A stretch of DNA of 55,066 nucleotides. It comes from Ectocarpus siliculosus (lineage: Eukaryota; Sar; Phaeophyceae; Ectocarpales; Ectocarpaceae). The position numbers were made by a program, and so were the translations under genes. The DNA is taken from contig FN649750.1 in assembly GCA_000310025.1 (NCBI GenBank), forward strand, positions 2,463,211-2,518,276, in the 5' to 3' direction. Shown in pieces: positions 35,364 to 46,820 of the stretch (the stretch's first letter is position 1; each line of letters starts with the position of its first letter). Below the pieces are notes generated by a model that was given only the letters and a program-made list of their open reading frames with translations, was not told the origin of the DNA and ran no database searches.

Positions 35364-38300
35364 TTAAGCCTCTGCGACCGAATTGGTGAGGCTGCCGACG
35401 AAACCAGAGGGGGAGCTTAAAGCACTCTTGCTTGCTGAGGAGAACACTACCCCAGCCGCAATCGAACATCTCAACTGCGATGGTGGGCCTGGTCTGTCAC
35501 CCTGTACCCACACACGACGTTTCAACCCGATATTCAAGTAAGTGTAAGCATGCAGACTACATAGGTATCTCGTGCGCGCGCCAAAGTGTTTCACACCTCG
35601 TGTCGTATGAACGAGGCCCACTGATGTCCTTGACACTCCCAGAACCAGCATCGGCGGCCCGAGTACTACCACCGGTGGGCTGTCCAAGCAAAGGGTAGCG
35701 CGCTGCCGTGCCGAAGTGAATTTTCCTCGGCCCCGCCCCGCTTTCCGACGTGGCAAGAAACGCACGTTTCACGTCGTCAGCGGCAAGGGCGGCAACCCGG
35801 GCACCGTTGTCGGCCCCGTTCATACCAGGTTCTGCGGCCGGTAGAAGCACCACCTCCTGCCCTTGCCCCTGTCCCTTCGATCGGGCCGGTATACCCGTTA
35901 CTCTCCGTCTGTCCGTGATCTTGTCGTTGCCCTTCTCCGTCGCAATCGAGGAGAGTTCTGTGTCGACAACGGTGGAGGTGTGGCAGGCACACGGGCACGC
36001 GAACCAGCAAGAAGCCGCACAGCAGCTCTTGCGGCGCACTTCCCCCGTGAAATCGTCATCATCGGGGTCATCGCCGACGACCGCAACGGCAGCTGTTCCA
36101 TCGCTAGCACCGCTGTCGTGACGGTCTGCACTGCTACGCCCCTCGGCGCTGCAGCCGTTGTCGCCATCTACGCCGGTGGACGCGATGGAGTCTGCCTTGC
36201 CGACAGCGGTGGTAGAGGTGAAGTTACCCGCACGACAGTCATTGAAGGAGCAGTGGTTCTCCTCTGTCTTCCGTTTCCCGGCGCCACCATCCGTTGCCCT
36301 GTTAGACAGCCCCACACACGCCCCCCCCTCCTCCTCCTCCCCCCTCCTCCTCCTCCTTCTCCTCATGCTCCTCGTCCATAGGGACCAGGCATTGTTCTGA
36401 CACGGGGCTTTCTTGTACCGAAACCTCCGCCGCCGCCGTCTCGGTTTCCCCCACTTCCCCTCCACCCCCCTCCCCCGACATCGCCGAATGACCAACCGCG
36501 GAACAGCCAGAGGCGTTTGCGACGTTCTCTTCGACCCCGTCAACCTCCACCACTGTGGTAGAAAGGTGGCAACGGCACAAACACTCGAACCAGCACTGGT
36601 TGCCGGCAGCGCGGAAGTGGCCAAACATCGGGTATGGCATTCGGGGAGAAAATGCAAACGAGGTTGGCCCTTGGTGTGGTTTCTTTCAGTATTTCTAGTT
36701 TTTGCAAGAGCGACGGCTTTTCTTCCGACTCTGCACAGGCTTATAGAAAATTCGCGAGTGGCTCTACTCAATTGGTAACCGCATTCCAGTTGAAACTCAC
36801 CTCATTTCGGCAATGTCGGCATGGCCGTAGTGCCGTTACGCCGTCGCTACCCTCCGCCTTGGCTTCCTGCCGGCCATTCGGACCTTGGCCCGTCACCCCG
36901 CCTCTCGCCATCCCCGCCTCGCTCGTACCACCGATACTACCGTCACGATCACCGTGTAGGCCTTGCCTTCTACTCTTCTCCCCTGCCTGAGATGCGCTAT
37001 TCCTCGCTCTGCCTGGGCGGGTTCGGCCCTTCGGGAGGGAGCTCAAAGGCGGGCCGATGCTGAACCCAGGCACGCGTTTTCGAGTGGGAAACGTCGGGCC
37101 CCTCTCGTTGCCGGCCTTGGAGAGCGGCATGGAAGCATCGCCGTACGGCCCCAGTGTTTGCCCGGCATTTGACGCTAGAGGCGTGGAGGTGTTCGAGGGT
37201 CCAGGAAGCCAGTCGACGCGCTTCTGCTTTCGCAAACGTTGCAAGACGGGGTTGGAGTCTGTGCCTACGGTTTGGAGGCTGCTCGTACTTGGTGATGTTC
37301 ATTTTTCTAAAATTCCCCTTTAGCGCAACGGTTTTCACGTTCGTGTGGCAAATGCCCTCCCCAGATTGTATATGTTGCCGCCTTTCACCCGCAATGTACG
37401 ACGGTACCTGCGAGACCTGCGCGCTTTCGATTCACGACACGTTCGCTGGTGAGCGTATGTTGGTGCTGTCTACGAGCGGACACGGAGGTTGCCGAGTGTG
37501 CTCACCATGTGGCTCAAGGACCAGGCAGCCCCGGGCACTCTCCTGAGCGACGACGGCTCTTCCACCTTCCGCAGACGCTTCGAGACCATGGTAACATCCT
37601 TTGTCTCTTCCACATTGGCCCCCTGCGGGGCTTTCTTTCCCCTCTCGCCTTGACGCCCAGTAGCAGCGGAGGCATCGTGTGGAATGTTGTGCTGCGGTGC
37701 TGACCCCTGCCCAAGCAACGCTCTCAGAGTACCTTGGGCGCCTTGGAGAATCGATTCCAGAGACGTGATCTGTGCGGGCGTAGCGGGCGTTCGGCATCCA
37801 CAAGGGCCTAGGGTGGTATGTCTTTACACGAAACAAGGAGAAGAACGTGTGCTCTGAAACTCGTTCTATCGGCAGAGGGAGCCTTCCACTGTTTGACGCC
37901 CTCGCTCGTCCAGATGGTTGGAGAGAGATCGCCTGATCTATTTTGGACGGGACGGGCTGCACATCATATGTAACTGTTTTGTAAGACTGTACCAGCACGC
38001 AAAGTGATGGTGGTGGGGGTTACCGTAACAAACCCGCAGTACAGGCTGCAGCAGCATAGATCCCACCGACGGGAATGAATCGGGTCAGTAGTACGGCATT
38101 CCAAGAAATTGTGCACATTGATACTCGGCAAGTGGCTTTGGAATGTCGGCCATCGTGATTACCACCTCCAGTAGCTCCAGCTTCACCGTCGCCGTGAACT
38201 TTACAAGGATAGCCATCTGGACCCTCCATCAAAGATAAGTTGGGAATCGAAAGACGCAAGGCTTGTGGGCAAGGATTCGCGTGCATAGCATGCGGAGTGG

Positions 38301-38600
38301 ATCACATCAGCTGCTACAGTTTTATGGAAGCATCCACGCTGACCCGCCCACCAAAGATGACCTCGTGCTATCCAAACGAGCTATGCGCCACACACGCTGT
38401 GCTTAATCCACTGAAGCGCCCTGTCTGGAAGGCGTGTAGACTACTGCTGTAGACTACCGCAATGGCATGCATACTGTAGACAACATACTGCTGTAGGTCT
38501 TGGGTCTAAAACAAATTGGACAGGTTATCACCTCGAGCGACACCAGTTCATTGCTGTCTATGTCGATGCTGTCGGTGGAAGAACAAGAGGCGTTGTCCAT
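35364..38600 (-). CDS. Protein with two Cys-rich CWFxCxCxCH motifs and PG-rich segments, function unknown
   Basis: Exons in transcript order: 38600-38532 (ATG at 38600), 37769-37506, 37223-36801, 36595-36425 (36419 is an alternative end), 36195-35597 and 35493-35364 with stop TAA. Phases chain and give about 551 residues. Strong sites include AAC GAG|GTGAGT at 36800 and ATG|GTGAGC at 37505. The fourth exon opens with CWFECLCRCHLSTTVV and the fifth carries CWFACPCACHTSTVV, so the same Cys/His pattern occurs twice and could bind zinc or be lipidated. Gly/Pro segments such as LGPYGDASMPLS, RGPTFPTRKR and VPGFSIGPPLSS recall PG-rich axonemal repeats, as in the next gene on this strand, 155 bp away. 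The two may be one gene; a weak donor near 35400 would join them. No known family was recognised. Confidence 0.6.
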
Positions 38601-38718
38601 ATAGGCGCCTGGTGTGAAGCCTGTGTAGCTGGTTGGCACCTTGCTACAATGTATTGCTCGGCAGCAGACGAGATCAAGATATACCGGACGCCGGACGCAT
38701 TTCGCTGTTCCGCCGCCA
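38601..38718. promoter_or_regulatory. Candidate bidirectional promoter or shared 5' region
   Basis: Only 118 bp separate the proposed ATG of the minus-strand gene (38600) from the proposed ATG of the plus-strand gene (38719). If both starts are right, the core promoters overlap the opposite 5' UTR or first exon. No TATA element is obvious. Either start could move, because the region is also open on the plus strand in another frame. Confidence 0.35.
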
Positions 38719-41646
38719 ATGACGTGTACAGTCAGCAGTTCCCCCGCATTCAACCGTTGGATCCTCCGCATTTGGAGAGGAGTTTTGAGAGCAGCAAAAG
38801 ACACACTAGGGAGCATCCACAGAGACAACTGGATGGCGAAAAACAGGCTTGAAGAACACCCCTTAGACCACAGGGAACAATCCGAGTTTTTCTGTCTTGA
38901 GGTGCGAGAACCGTCCCAGCGTCCCACCCTGTTGTCTCCTCTTGCAAGTACGATGAGAGATTTTGCACAAGGGCAAGATACAGTAGACTGTACAAGGTAG
39001 ATAGACAATGCATGCTGTATGCATCAGTATGGAGTGTGCCTGATGATCCGAACCTAGTCGAGCTGTTCAGGTCAGCCTTGATAATAGGGACCACGAGCCT
39101 GCTGTAGATTTGATCTTGACGTTAGAGAGAGTGTAGTTGTAGATCTTCGTTTTTGCCGAACGCCACCGTAGAGCCTGTGAGGACAGGGGTGCGCAGTACA
39201 GAGTTAACGGCAAGGTATCCGTAGTGCCACATATTTTGGCATCCACTCGTGCAAATGTATGCTAGTTGCAAAGTTTCCCCCTATGCCCACCGCCTTTCTC
39301 TGTGTCACCTCAGGTGTACGTGGCTGATGTGGAATCATGTTCGTTCGCGCACACAAGCGTTACCCCAACCGTGATCCTGTCTCTCCTCGACTTCGAGCCT
39401 TTGGTGTTCGATCTATCTCGTACTCCGCCAGCACAACGACAAGCACGCGGAAAGCGAGGACCCGGGTTACGAGAGGTGTCGCAATGGGAGGAAAAGGACG
39501 ACCAGCACAACGGCATTGGAAGGGTCGAATCCACGAACAACACCTTTCGAGCATCCAGCGACGGCGCTCAGCACGATGATCACCTCTTCAACAACAGAAA
39601 ATCGAAGACAACAGCCACGACAACAGTGAAGCACGCAAGCTACGCCGACAACGAGAACGGCCCGTGCCATCCGAAGCCGTTCTTCTGCAGCAAAGGGAAG
39701 TCTTGCATTTTCACGGCGAACCCCGCAGACCTGTCCCGGGCCCTCCAGACCCAAAGCGCACTCACGTTCCTGGTTGCATCGAAGCTATCCCTGCGCCAGG
39801 TCGGTATTCAGAGGTACCTTGTACACATTGTCGGTGACTATCTCTTAGCTTGCTTTGGGGGCCTCGCGTCTCACATGGGTCGCTGCTTTTCACCTTGCAT
39901 AACCCTTCCTTTTGACAGGCACGATATGACAATCGTAGCATTTTGCGCGGAACTACGTGATGCAACAGGCGTTGCCGTGCGCAGGCGTATGACGCACCAG
40001 TACATCACGGCCTCTTGCTAGAGAGAGTGCACTACAGGCACCATCACCACGTCATCTGCTTTGCTGACCACGCTGCGATTTCCTTCCCTTTTCCTTTCGA
40101 TGCTAAGCCAGTAGAACTCCACTCCCTGCTTGACCAATCCTTGGTCTCACCAGGCTGCAATACACGGGTCGTGCGCCATCGATCTGTCCACCTTCGGCCC
40201 GAACGCCGAGCTCTCTCACTCCCTTCCCCGGGCCGTGTCATGTTGGGGGCACCGTACGACTTGGTGAGCGGTCGTTTCTTGGGACACAGGGGGGCTAGAG
40301 GAAGGTGGCATTTTAGATTAGGTTCCTCTTGGTTGTTGTTTGGTGCCACCTTGGTCTTTCGTAGCCTTGACCAAAGCCTGCACGTGCTACATTTTCCCTT
40401 CTCCTTCAGGCCGTCCACCTGAAAAGTGGTATTTATGCTAGAGTCCCGGAAACTTCGTCCCTCCGAACTGGACTTTCAACCAGATATTTTTCGAGTTTTT
40501 TTTTCTGCGCCCTTCCCCTGGGTGTGCTCGATCCACTGTTCTCGAGAAAACACGACGACCCTTCTCTCAACTCGTCCTCGGTCGACGTCGAACAGCGTGG
40601 AATCGAAGGACCTGAAGGGCGCTACGGTGGCCAGGGCCGGCCTCACCGTTTCTCTCTCCTGCTTGGGGGCAACGGGGTCTTTGATTCACCTCACTCCGGT
40701 AAGGACGGGGGTGGCTTCGTATCGGGCTTCCGGCAACGGAAGTCCCTCCGCCGCCGCTCCCCCTCGCCCCGACCACTCTACTCCTGACCGGTCGACGCCA
40801 GGCGGACTCCCGGTGGTTTCCGACCAGTGGACAACAGAGGGTACACAGCTCGATGCCCAAGCCCGTGGTCACGCTCCCGTGGCGAAACAGCCGGGAACCG
40901 ACCATCTAATGTGCAGGCACGCTGAGGCGGGGTCCGCTCGTTACGGGGATGGAAGAACAAAAGAGAGTGGGTCCGGAGCTGGCGGAACGTCGGCCGGTGC
41001 AGAGTGTTGGACCTGCGAGTACAACCCCCGAGATGGACGCCTCGTAGGACCCACGTCTTCGGCCGCGGCAGCCGTCGAGCCCACCGCGGCCGCAACAGTA
41101 GCAGGCAGGGACGTTTCTGACGCCGACCTGGGTCCCAAGCGCGGTGGCGCCGTCTCTCCCGGCGACCCCTGCCCTGCGGTGGAGGAAGAAACCGGCGCTG
41201 CTGCCGCTGTTGGTGGTCCGCCCGGCGATTCCGCAGGCGCCGAAGCGGACGGCAACGACGACGCGGAGACGGACACCGAGACGTCGCCGGTAAGACTGTC
41301 GGTGGCCGCGAGTGTCTCGAAGAACGACTGGCTGGGATCGCCCGGGGGCGACAGCAGGCTGCAAGAGACACCGCTGCAAACAGAGGGTTGCTGCAGTCTG
41401 GATGAGAGCGGGGGCGGGGGGAAGAAGCCAGATGAAATTGCGGCGACAGAGGAGGAGGGAGGAGCCGGCGCGGGGCAAGGCAGGAACAAGGCAGCCCGAA
41501 ACTTTCCTGGTGCGGGCGCCCGTGTATGTTGTATGCCATGTGTGCCATTGCTTCTGGTTGCATTGAGCTTGTCCGTACTGTACAACAGCAAGAAGGTCGG
41601 GTTCACCAGATCGCCGACGAGAAAGCCCATAGTCCCAGCGGTGTGA
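38719..41646 (+). CDS. 600-residue protein of unknown function with C-terminal membrane anchor
   Basis: Four exons, 38719-38901, 39314-39799, 40410-40698 and 40802-41646, chain in phase (0, 0, 1) to TGA and total 601 codons. Signals include GAG|GTGCGA, CCTCAG|, TCCTTCAG| after a pyrimidine tract, and CCG|GTAAGG. The N-terminal half is mixed and folded-looking (WILRIWRGVLRAAKDTLG; LTFLVASKLSLRQ then AVHLKSGIYARVP), but I do not recognise the family. The middle and C-terminal part is acidic and low in complexity. Residues about 561-580 (VCCMPCVPLLLVALSLSVLY) form one hydrophobic segment followed by a basic 20-residue tail, as in tail-anchored membrane proteins, with nearby Cys that could be palmitoylated. 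The gene is divergent from the minus-strand gene starting at 38600. The start codon is the least certain point. Confidence 0.6.
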
Positions 41647-42100
41647 GCATGGATGTGGGTTAGAGAAGGCGCTGGACCCTTCAGGGGTCACCGAATCATC
41701 CATTTAGAATTTGTCTACTAGATAGTGCTGGAATACTTGGCACTACCGTAGCTACAGTATTAGGTGGTCAGCTTGAGTTCAAATATTGTCAATATCACGA
41801 TGTCATGCCGTAGAAAATACTTTTTTCGACGACAATCTACAACACCTCTTCGAGAACCGATACGGGACAATCGTCACCACCCACAAGCCTACATCCCCTA
41901 GAGATAGCTGTGCAGCGAAAGCTTCCGAAGGAGATGCAGTAGTGACAAGGGAAGAAGAAGGAGAACAGGCAACCAGCCGAGCGCCAAACTTCCTCTTGGC
42001 AAGGGTGACGCTCTACAAATGACCTCTGACCGCTAATAGCTGCTAATCGGGTTATCCACACCAACGTTTCCGTGCCAAGTCCGTTCTTGTCGCCCTCTCA

Positions 42101-43020
42101 ATGCTTCGCGTGCTGTTGCTGGTGCTGCTGCTGGTGCTGCTGCTGGTGCTGCTGCTGCTGTGTGCAACACCTCGTCTCTCTGAAGGCAACAACCGCCTCG
42201 TTACTTCCTGGAGACCCGGGGCGGTGCCTTCACACCACGAGGAGGGGATCGTCTTCGACCGGAGGGCAGCCGCCGTTCCCTCGGCAACATCAGCGGCGCC
42301 CGGCCGAGGTGGGCCCCGCAACGCTACGAGAAGATCGACAAAATCGGCCACCGCGACTGCCCGACAGAATGAGTGTGGCTACTGGCTGCGGCGGAGAGGA
42401 GCGCGAGCAAGGGCGAGCAAGGATGGCTGCTGCAAGCCATCCGCGCGGGCAACGACGACGGCAACAGCAGAAGCACCGCTTCAAGGGGGACGGGGGGGGA
42501 AGACAGCCCGGAGGGCTTGGGGCGCCGGACCAGGCGTGGCCGTGAGCGCTACCGCCACCGCAGTTTCGGGGTCCGGTGGCATTTCGCGTACGAGAGCATC
42601 TCAGGAAGGGCGGGGCAGGGGCAACGAGGCGAGGCATTCCGAGCGGGGGAGACTCGCCCGTGAGCCGAGGCCCTGGTCTGCTGTTCCGCAACGGTCGGCG
42701 GCGCTTGGGCCGGCCGCGTTGCAGCAGTTTCTGCCGACGTGGACTGGCCTCGTCGCGGAAGCTGCGTGGCTTCGCGGCGCGAGTTCTTCAGCGGGACGGG
42801 GGCAGAGTGGGTATAACGGTGGTGGTGGTGGTGGTGGTGACGGCGACGGGGATGATCGTGCCAACATCGCCCAGCAAAATCGAATCATCGGCGAGCTAGG
42901 CACTGCGGAAACAACCACCCGTAAACACAATGATTGGCGAACTCCGAAAGCTCCCCTGCCGTTGCTTGATCCGAGCGTCGAGAGGTGCCTGATGGGATGG
43001 CTCAGGTCCAGAATCGACAG
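42101..43020 (+). CDS. Candidate first exon of a low-complexity protein with Leu/Val-rich N-terminus
   Basis: An open frame from ATG at 42101 runs to a good donor, CGACAG|GTAGGT, leaving phase 2. The N-terminus (MLRVLLLVLLLVLLLVLLLL, then CATPRLSEG) would act as a signal peptide or membrane anchor, but it is coded by a CTG/GTG tandem repeat and may be an accident of it. The middle is Arg-, Ala- and Gly-rich. The end is convincing coding sequence (NRIIGELGTAETTT and LLDPSVERCLMGWLR). Two other frames are also open for 300-470 bases here, so the first two thirds are uncertain. It may be the 5' part of the next gene, but the phases do not join cleanly. Confidence 0.4.
42117..42161 (+). repeat. 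CTG/GTG tandem repeat
   Basis: The unit CTGCTGGTG repeats about four times and ends in a CTG run. Depending on frame it codes Leu/Val, Cys/Trp or Ala/Gly. It creates the apparent signal peptide of the plus-strand open frame. Confidence 0.75.
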
Positions 43021-43475
43021 GTAGGTGCGGCTTGATTTTCGTTGCTCTGAAGCCGTCGTTGTTTCTCACCCTATGCCCCGCCCGATGTATGGCTGGGCTC
43101 GCCTTGAGATGCCCGGGTCCTCCGCTACGCTGTAGACTGCACGCTCCCAAAGGTTCGGAAGCCATTGGCGCGTTGTAGACTTCTTCCCCCGCTCTGGCGT
43201 ACGAGCAATCGTCTCGGCGAGAGGTGCCAACCCGCAAAGCGTCCATCCAGGCGTCTCACATCACCAGCATCAGTTGTTTTGGTTCTCATTCCTCCAACTC
43301 CTTTTTCTAGGACAGACCAACCGAGAGGTACGCCGTGATACATCCTGTGGCACACGAGCACACGATCTTATCGTCAGCACCCGGACCGACACAACCAGGC
43401 CCCGCGATCCCGCGCACTCAAGTCTTACCGGAAAATGGGGGATGTGGCCGTTGTAGCTAGTGTCGAGGCAAACAG

Positions 43476-43732
43476 TGGTTCGTCGACGATGACGTCACTC
43501 CCTACCCGCGCTCTCGTTTCGCTTCGCCGCGTTCAACCAGAAACGGGGCTGTGGCCGGCGGTTCCACCGGAGAGAAAGCACCCCAGCCACAAGCCGTCCG
43601 GGATGGCGGCAACAACGCTCCCCCTGACGACCGAAGCTGTTGCAGCAGCAGCAGCAGCAGCAGCAGTCCGCCAACCAAAACCACACTACAACAACCACAA
43701 GATCAACATCGCCACCATCAATGGCTGCACCC

Positions 43733-43774
<42 letters not shown>

Positions 43775-45327
43775 ATACCGCACACATCATCAGCGCTTGG
43801 CACGAAGAAGGAGAACCGCGGAGCGCGACGATAGCGCAGTTTTCGGCCAGAAGCGCAACGGCGACGATGTCGAGGGCACAGCGGGCGGAGGGGTCCCCGC
43901 GTCGTGCGGAATCGCGACCACGGAGGAGAGACTCTACGAGCTGTTCGAGGACGCCCTGAAGAGCCTCGTGGAAGAGGGAAAAGCGGCATCGGCGCCTGGT
44001 GAAACCGTTGGGGGGCGACGCACACGGGACAGCAGCAGCAGCGCAGCGACCCGTGTGGGGTGGGTGGAAGTCGTGCGCAGGGTCTCGTCGTTGTCGGTGA
44101 GTGGCGCGGAATACCGGATCGAAGTCGCACGCCTAGCGGTTGCCCGCAGAAACCGTTGCGTTTTACATTGGAAGGGCTTGTGTTTTCACAATCGTACGAT
44201 TCGACATTTCAACCCCATCAGCAGAAACACAGACACAAAAAGAGCGTACAAGAATCGAACGAATTCAATGTTCGTGAGTTTTTGCAATACGTTGCCCCCG
44301 TTGCCCCGTGAAACTTGTCCAGGAGCATACCCGAGTAGATGCCACCGTCGCGGAGGAGCAGCAGCAGCCCCGACCGCATGACAGTGCACCAGCGACGTCT
44401 GTCTTCCGTCCACGGGAAGGACAAGAAGAGTTGCGCCGACAACCTCGTGATAACGGCCATCCCGCCCAGCAAACAGACAAAAACACCGATGCTGGCGTCG
44501 GGCCAGACCAACGGAAGGGTGCCGGACGCAGCAGCGCCAGCAGCAGCAGCAGAAGCTCCACGGTCTGCGCGGTCAACAAATGCCCGCCCCCCATCAGCAT
44601 CCAGCCCTACCGCCGGTTGTCTCCGCCCCCGCGGCTACCGCCGCTGAACAGTCGGTCGCCGTCGCCGCCTCTATCGCCACCGCCGAAGGTCTTAACCCCA
44701 TCGCCGCTGGTGGCGGCGGGGCTCGTCCGTCCCTCCTCCTCTCCCCGGCAGCGGCGCGCGGCAACGACGGCGTCACCAACAACAATCACGCCAGCAGAAG
44801 CGGCGACGGCGTCGCCTAATTCTCCGCGATCTCCGACCTCCCCACGAGCGTCGCTCTGGCTGGCGGGCAACGGCGGCGGCGGCGGCGGCGGTGGCGGTAG
44901 CCGTGGCCACCGATCGCCGAGGAGCGCTGCCAACGAAACCGGCCGGGTCTCGGGGGGCTCCGTCATTGGCAGTGGGATGGGAGGAAGGGGGGTCAATGGG
45001 ATTCGGGGCGGCGCGATCGGGGCCACGACCGGTGGCATCGGCCCGAGCCTAACGTCGGCGTCTCTCTTCTCCACGGCGGAAAACAATACAACGGGGGCGG
45101 GAGAAGTTGGCGAGGAGGAGTCAAGGCCGCCGGTTGCGGCTGGTTGCGTGGGCGTGTCAATATCACCCCCGTTTGCGTCACGTAGTTGTATCGACGTGGC
45201 TCGAGGTGCACGTGAGGACGACACAGTAGAGGAGGAGGAGGAGCAGGAGGAAGGGGAGGGGGAAGGCGGCGGCGGGGTGTTGGTTCTCGAGGAGTACGAG
45301 AGTGATTTTGAAGCGGAAGAGGAGTAG
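43476..45327 (+). CDS. Ser/Gln/Pro-rich protein with acidic C-terminus ending YESDFEAEEE
   Basis: Two exons are well supported: 43476-44096 and 44323-45327, joined in phase 0 by TCG|GTGAGT and TTGTCCAG|, with stop TAG at 45325-45327. Exon 1 has Ser and Gln runs coded by CAG repeats, then a helical segment (ERLYELFEDALKSLVEEGK) that is clearly coding. Exon 2 is Pro/Ser-rich, then Gly-rich, and ends in a Glu-rich tail with YESDFE. The 5' end is unresolved. An ATG at 43435 opens another frame with a plausible N-terminus that stops at 43959, so either a frameshift in the CAG repeat or a missed exon separates it from this frame. Function unknown. Confidence 0.55.
43642..43770 (+). repeat. Two CAG repeat tracts
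   Basis: CAG tracts at about 43642-43666 and 43733-43770 flank an ACA/ACC-rich stretch. Depending on frame they code Ser, Gln or Ala. They sit exactly where the reading frame of the surrounding gene is in doubt. Confidence 0.8.
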
Positions 45328-46445
45328 GACTAGCCCGACCGCCGTGACTGATTAAGGTGCAGTTATTCTCACGTTTTTTGGGCGATCGTTGTGCAAGCGA
45401 CGGCCATCAATCGTGAAACAATATCTCGATCCCCAGCGGCCGCAAAGAAAATCAGAAGGAAATGGTGTGGTCACTGCACTTAACCGAATCGGAGAACGCG
45501 GTCTGACGCGGCGCACGATACACATATTGTGTCAGCATGGAGTATGTGTGTGCGGCTGTTTTCTCCGTTCTTTGTTCGCGAATTGACCTCCTACGACATC
45601 ACGAAGCCCAGAGTTCGCGGAAAATGAAATATGCTGGCAGCGCAGCTTGGCTCAGGCAACCGTGCTACATATGTAGTCCTCGAGGAGAGTGTCGTTCTCT
45701 CTGTTAAGGTGGTGTGTATATGTTGTTGTCATGATGCGAGACGGGGCGTAACGACGACGGTTTCGTCATGAAGGAAGTGGCACGCAAAAAGAGGCGGACA
45801 ACAACGTGGGTGGCGTAGTCTACTCAATCTGATGTCGAGAGCACAGACGAGATGAAGCTTTGCATACACAAACCACGGAGTCCAGAGTACGCTCGACAGA
45901 CGCTGCCGAATTAGTGCCCCAAAGCTCAAAAACGTACCATCAGTATTAAAAAAGGCAACCAAACAATATGCCGCCAAACGTTTTACGGACGATGTGCTGC
46001 TCACCGAATACCCACGAATGCCAAAAAAAACAAAAAAAAATGAAGGTTCGCATGGGAGGGTGGGTGCCTGCCAATCCTGGGGCATGCTGCATCCCCAGAA
46101 AGATAAATCTCCTGCGGGAGCGGCTACCCTACCGCTAGAAGAAAGAAAAAATGATTTCAAAAACCCTGTACGGATGCTACGAAAGACTTGGGTTTCCCCA
46201 AGGAGCAACCTGGGTTTTCCCCACGGAGCAACCCAGGTGTACACCAGCAATGATGTCCTGTCACCGAGCATGTTCTAACGCCCTTGACGCTGTGACAAGG
46301 GCGCACCTATGTTGCAACGAGTCACTCTTGACCGGTGTCGGTCGCCCAACACAGGCACAGCAACATACCTTTTACAGTTTGCGCGCAAACTTACGGCAAC
46401 ATTAGCAGAACCTAATATCGACTACCAAGTTTACATGGCGGTGTT

Positions 46446-46484
46446 TTTTTACCTGGAGCGCGCGTTTTTACCTGGAGCGCGCGA
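46446..46484. repeat. Direct tandem duplication of about 19 bp
   Basis: TTTTTACCTGGAGCGCGCG occurs twice in immediate succession. It is too short to classify further. Confidence 0.85.
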
Positions 46485-46625
46485 ATCCTAATGTGCCGGG
46501 CTTAACAGTGTACAAAGGATTTTCAACGCGTGCGTTTATCATCGAGGCAGACCTTCTTCCGCTCATGCTAGCGCTGAAACTTCTACGTTCCTAAGGGTGG
46601 CAGGGCCTTACCAACGCAGGCCTAG

Positions 46626-46820
46626 ATTACAGAAGCCTACAGTTACAACGCCGATCTAATTGTGGCAAAGCGCATGGGGACAGATCGCAAAAATCACGTG
46701 CTAGCGTACGGCGTGATCAATCTACGGTGGTATCAAGCCCAAAAACGTGCCCCCCATGGCAGTGTCGTTCGACGTAACTTCGACAGGACACGCACGCGGC
46801 GCGTCTTTGCCGAAATAGAC
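46626..46820 (+). CDS. Candidate internal exon, product unknown
   Basis: A 65-codon phase-0 block lies between acceptor GGCCTAG| and a strong donor, ATAGAC|GTGAGT. The translation (ITEAYSYNADLIVAKRMG onward, then VINLRWYQAQKR) has balanced composition unlike shadow frames. I could not attach it to other exons with matching phase, so it may be a gene fragment or a mobile-element remnant. Confidence 0.35.

Noticed and set aside
38020-38286. Minus-strand frame LRLSIPNLSLMEGPDGYPC as an exon of the Cys-motif gene
   Set aside because: Composition is coding-like, but its splice phases do not fit between the exons at 38600-38532 and 37769-37506, which join directly. An equally good plus-strand frame exists, so no call was made.
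40941-41630. 229-codon minus-strand open frame rich in Ser and Pro
   Set aside because: The plus-strand frame here chains in phase with three upstream exons and ends with a membrane anchor; the minus frame has no supporting exons.
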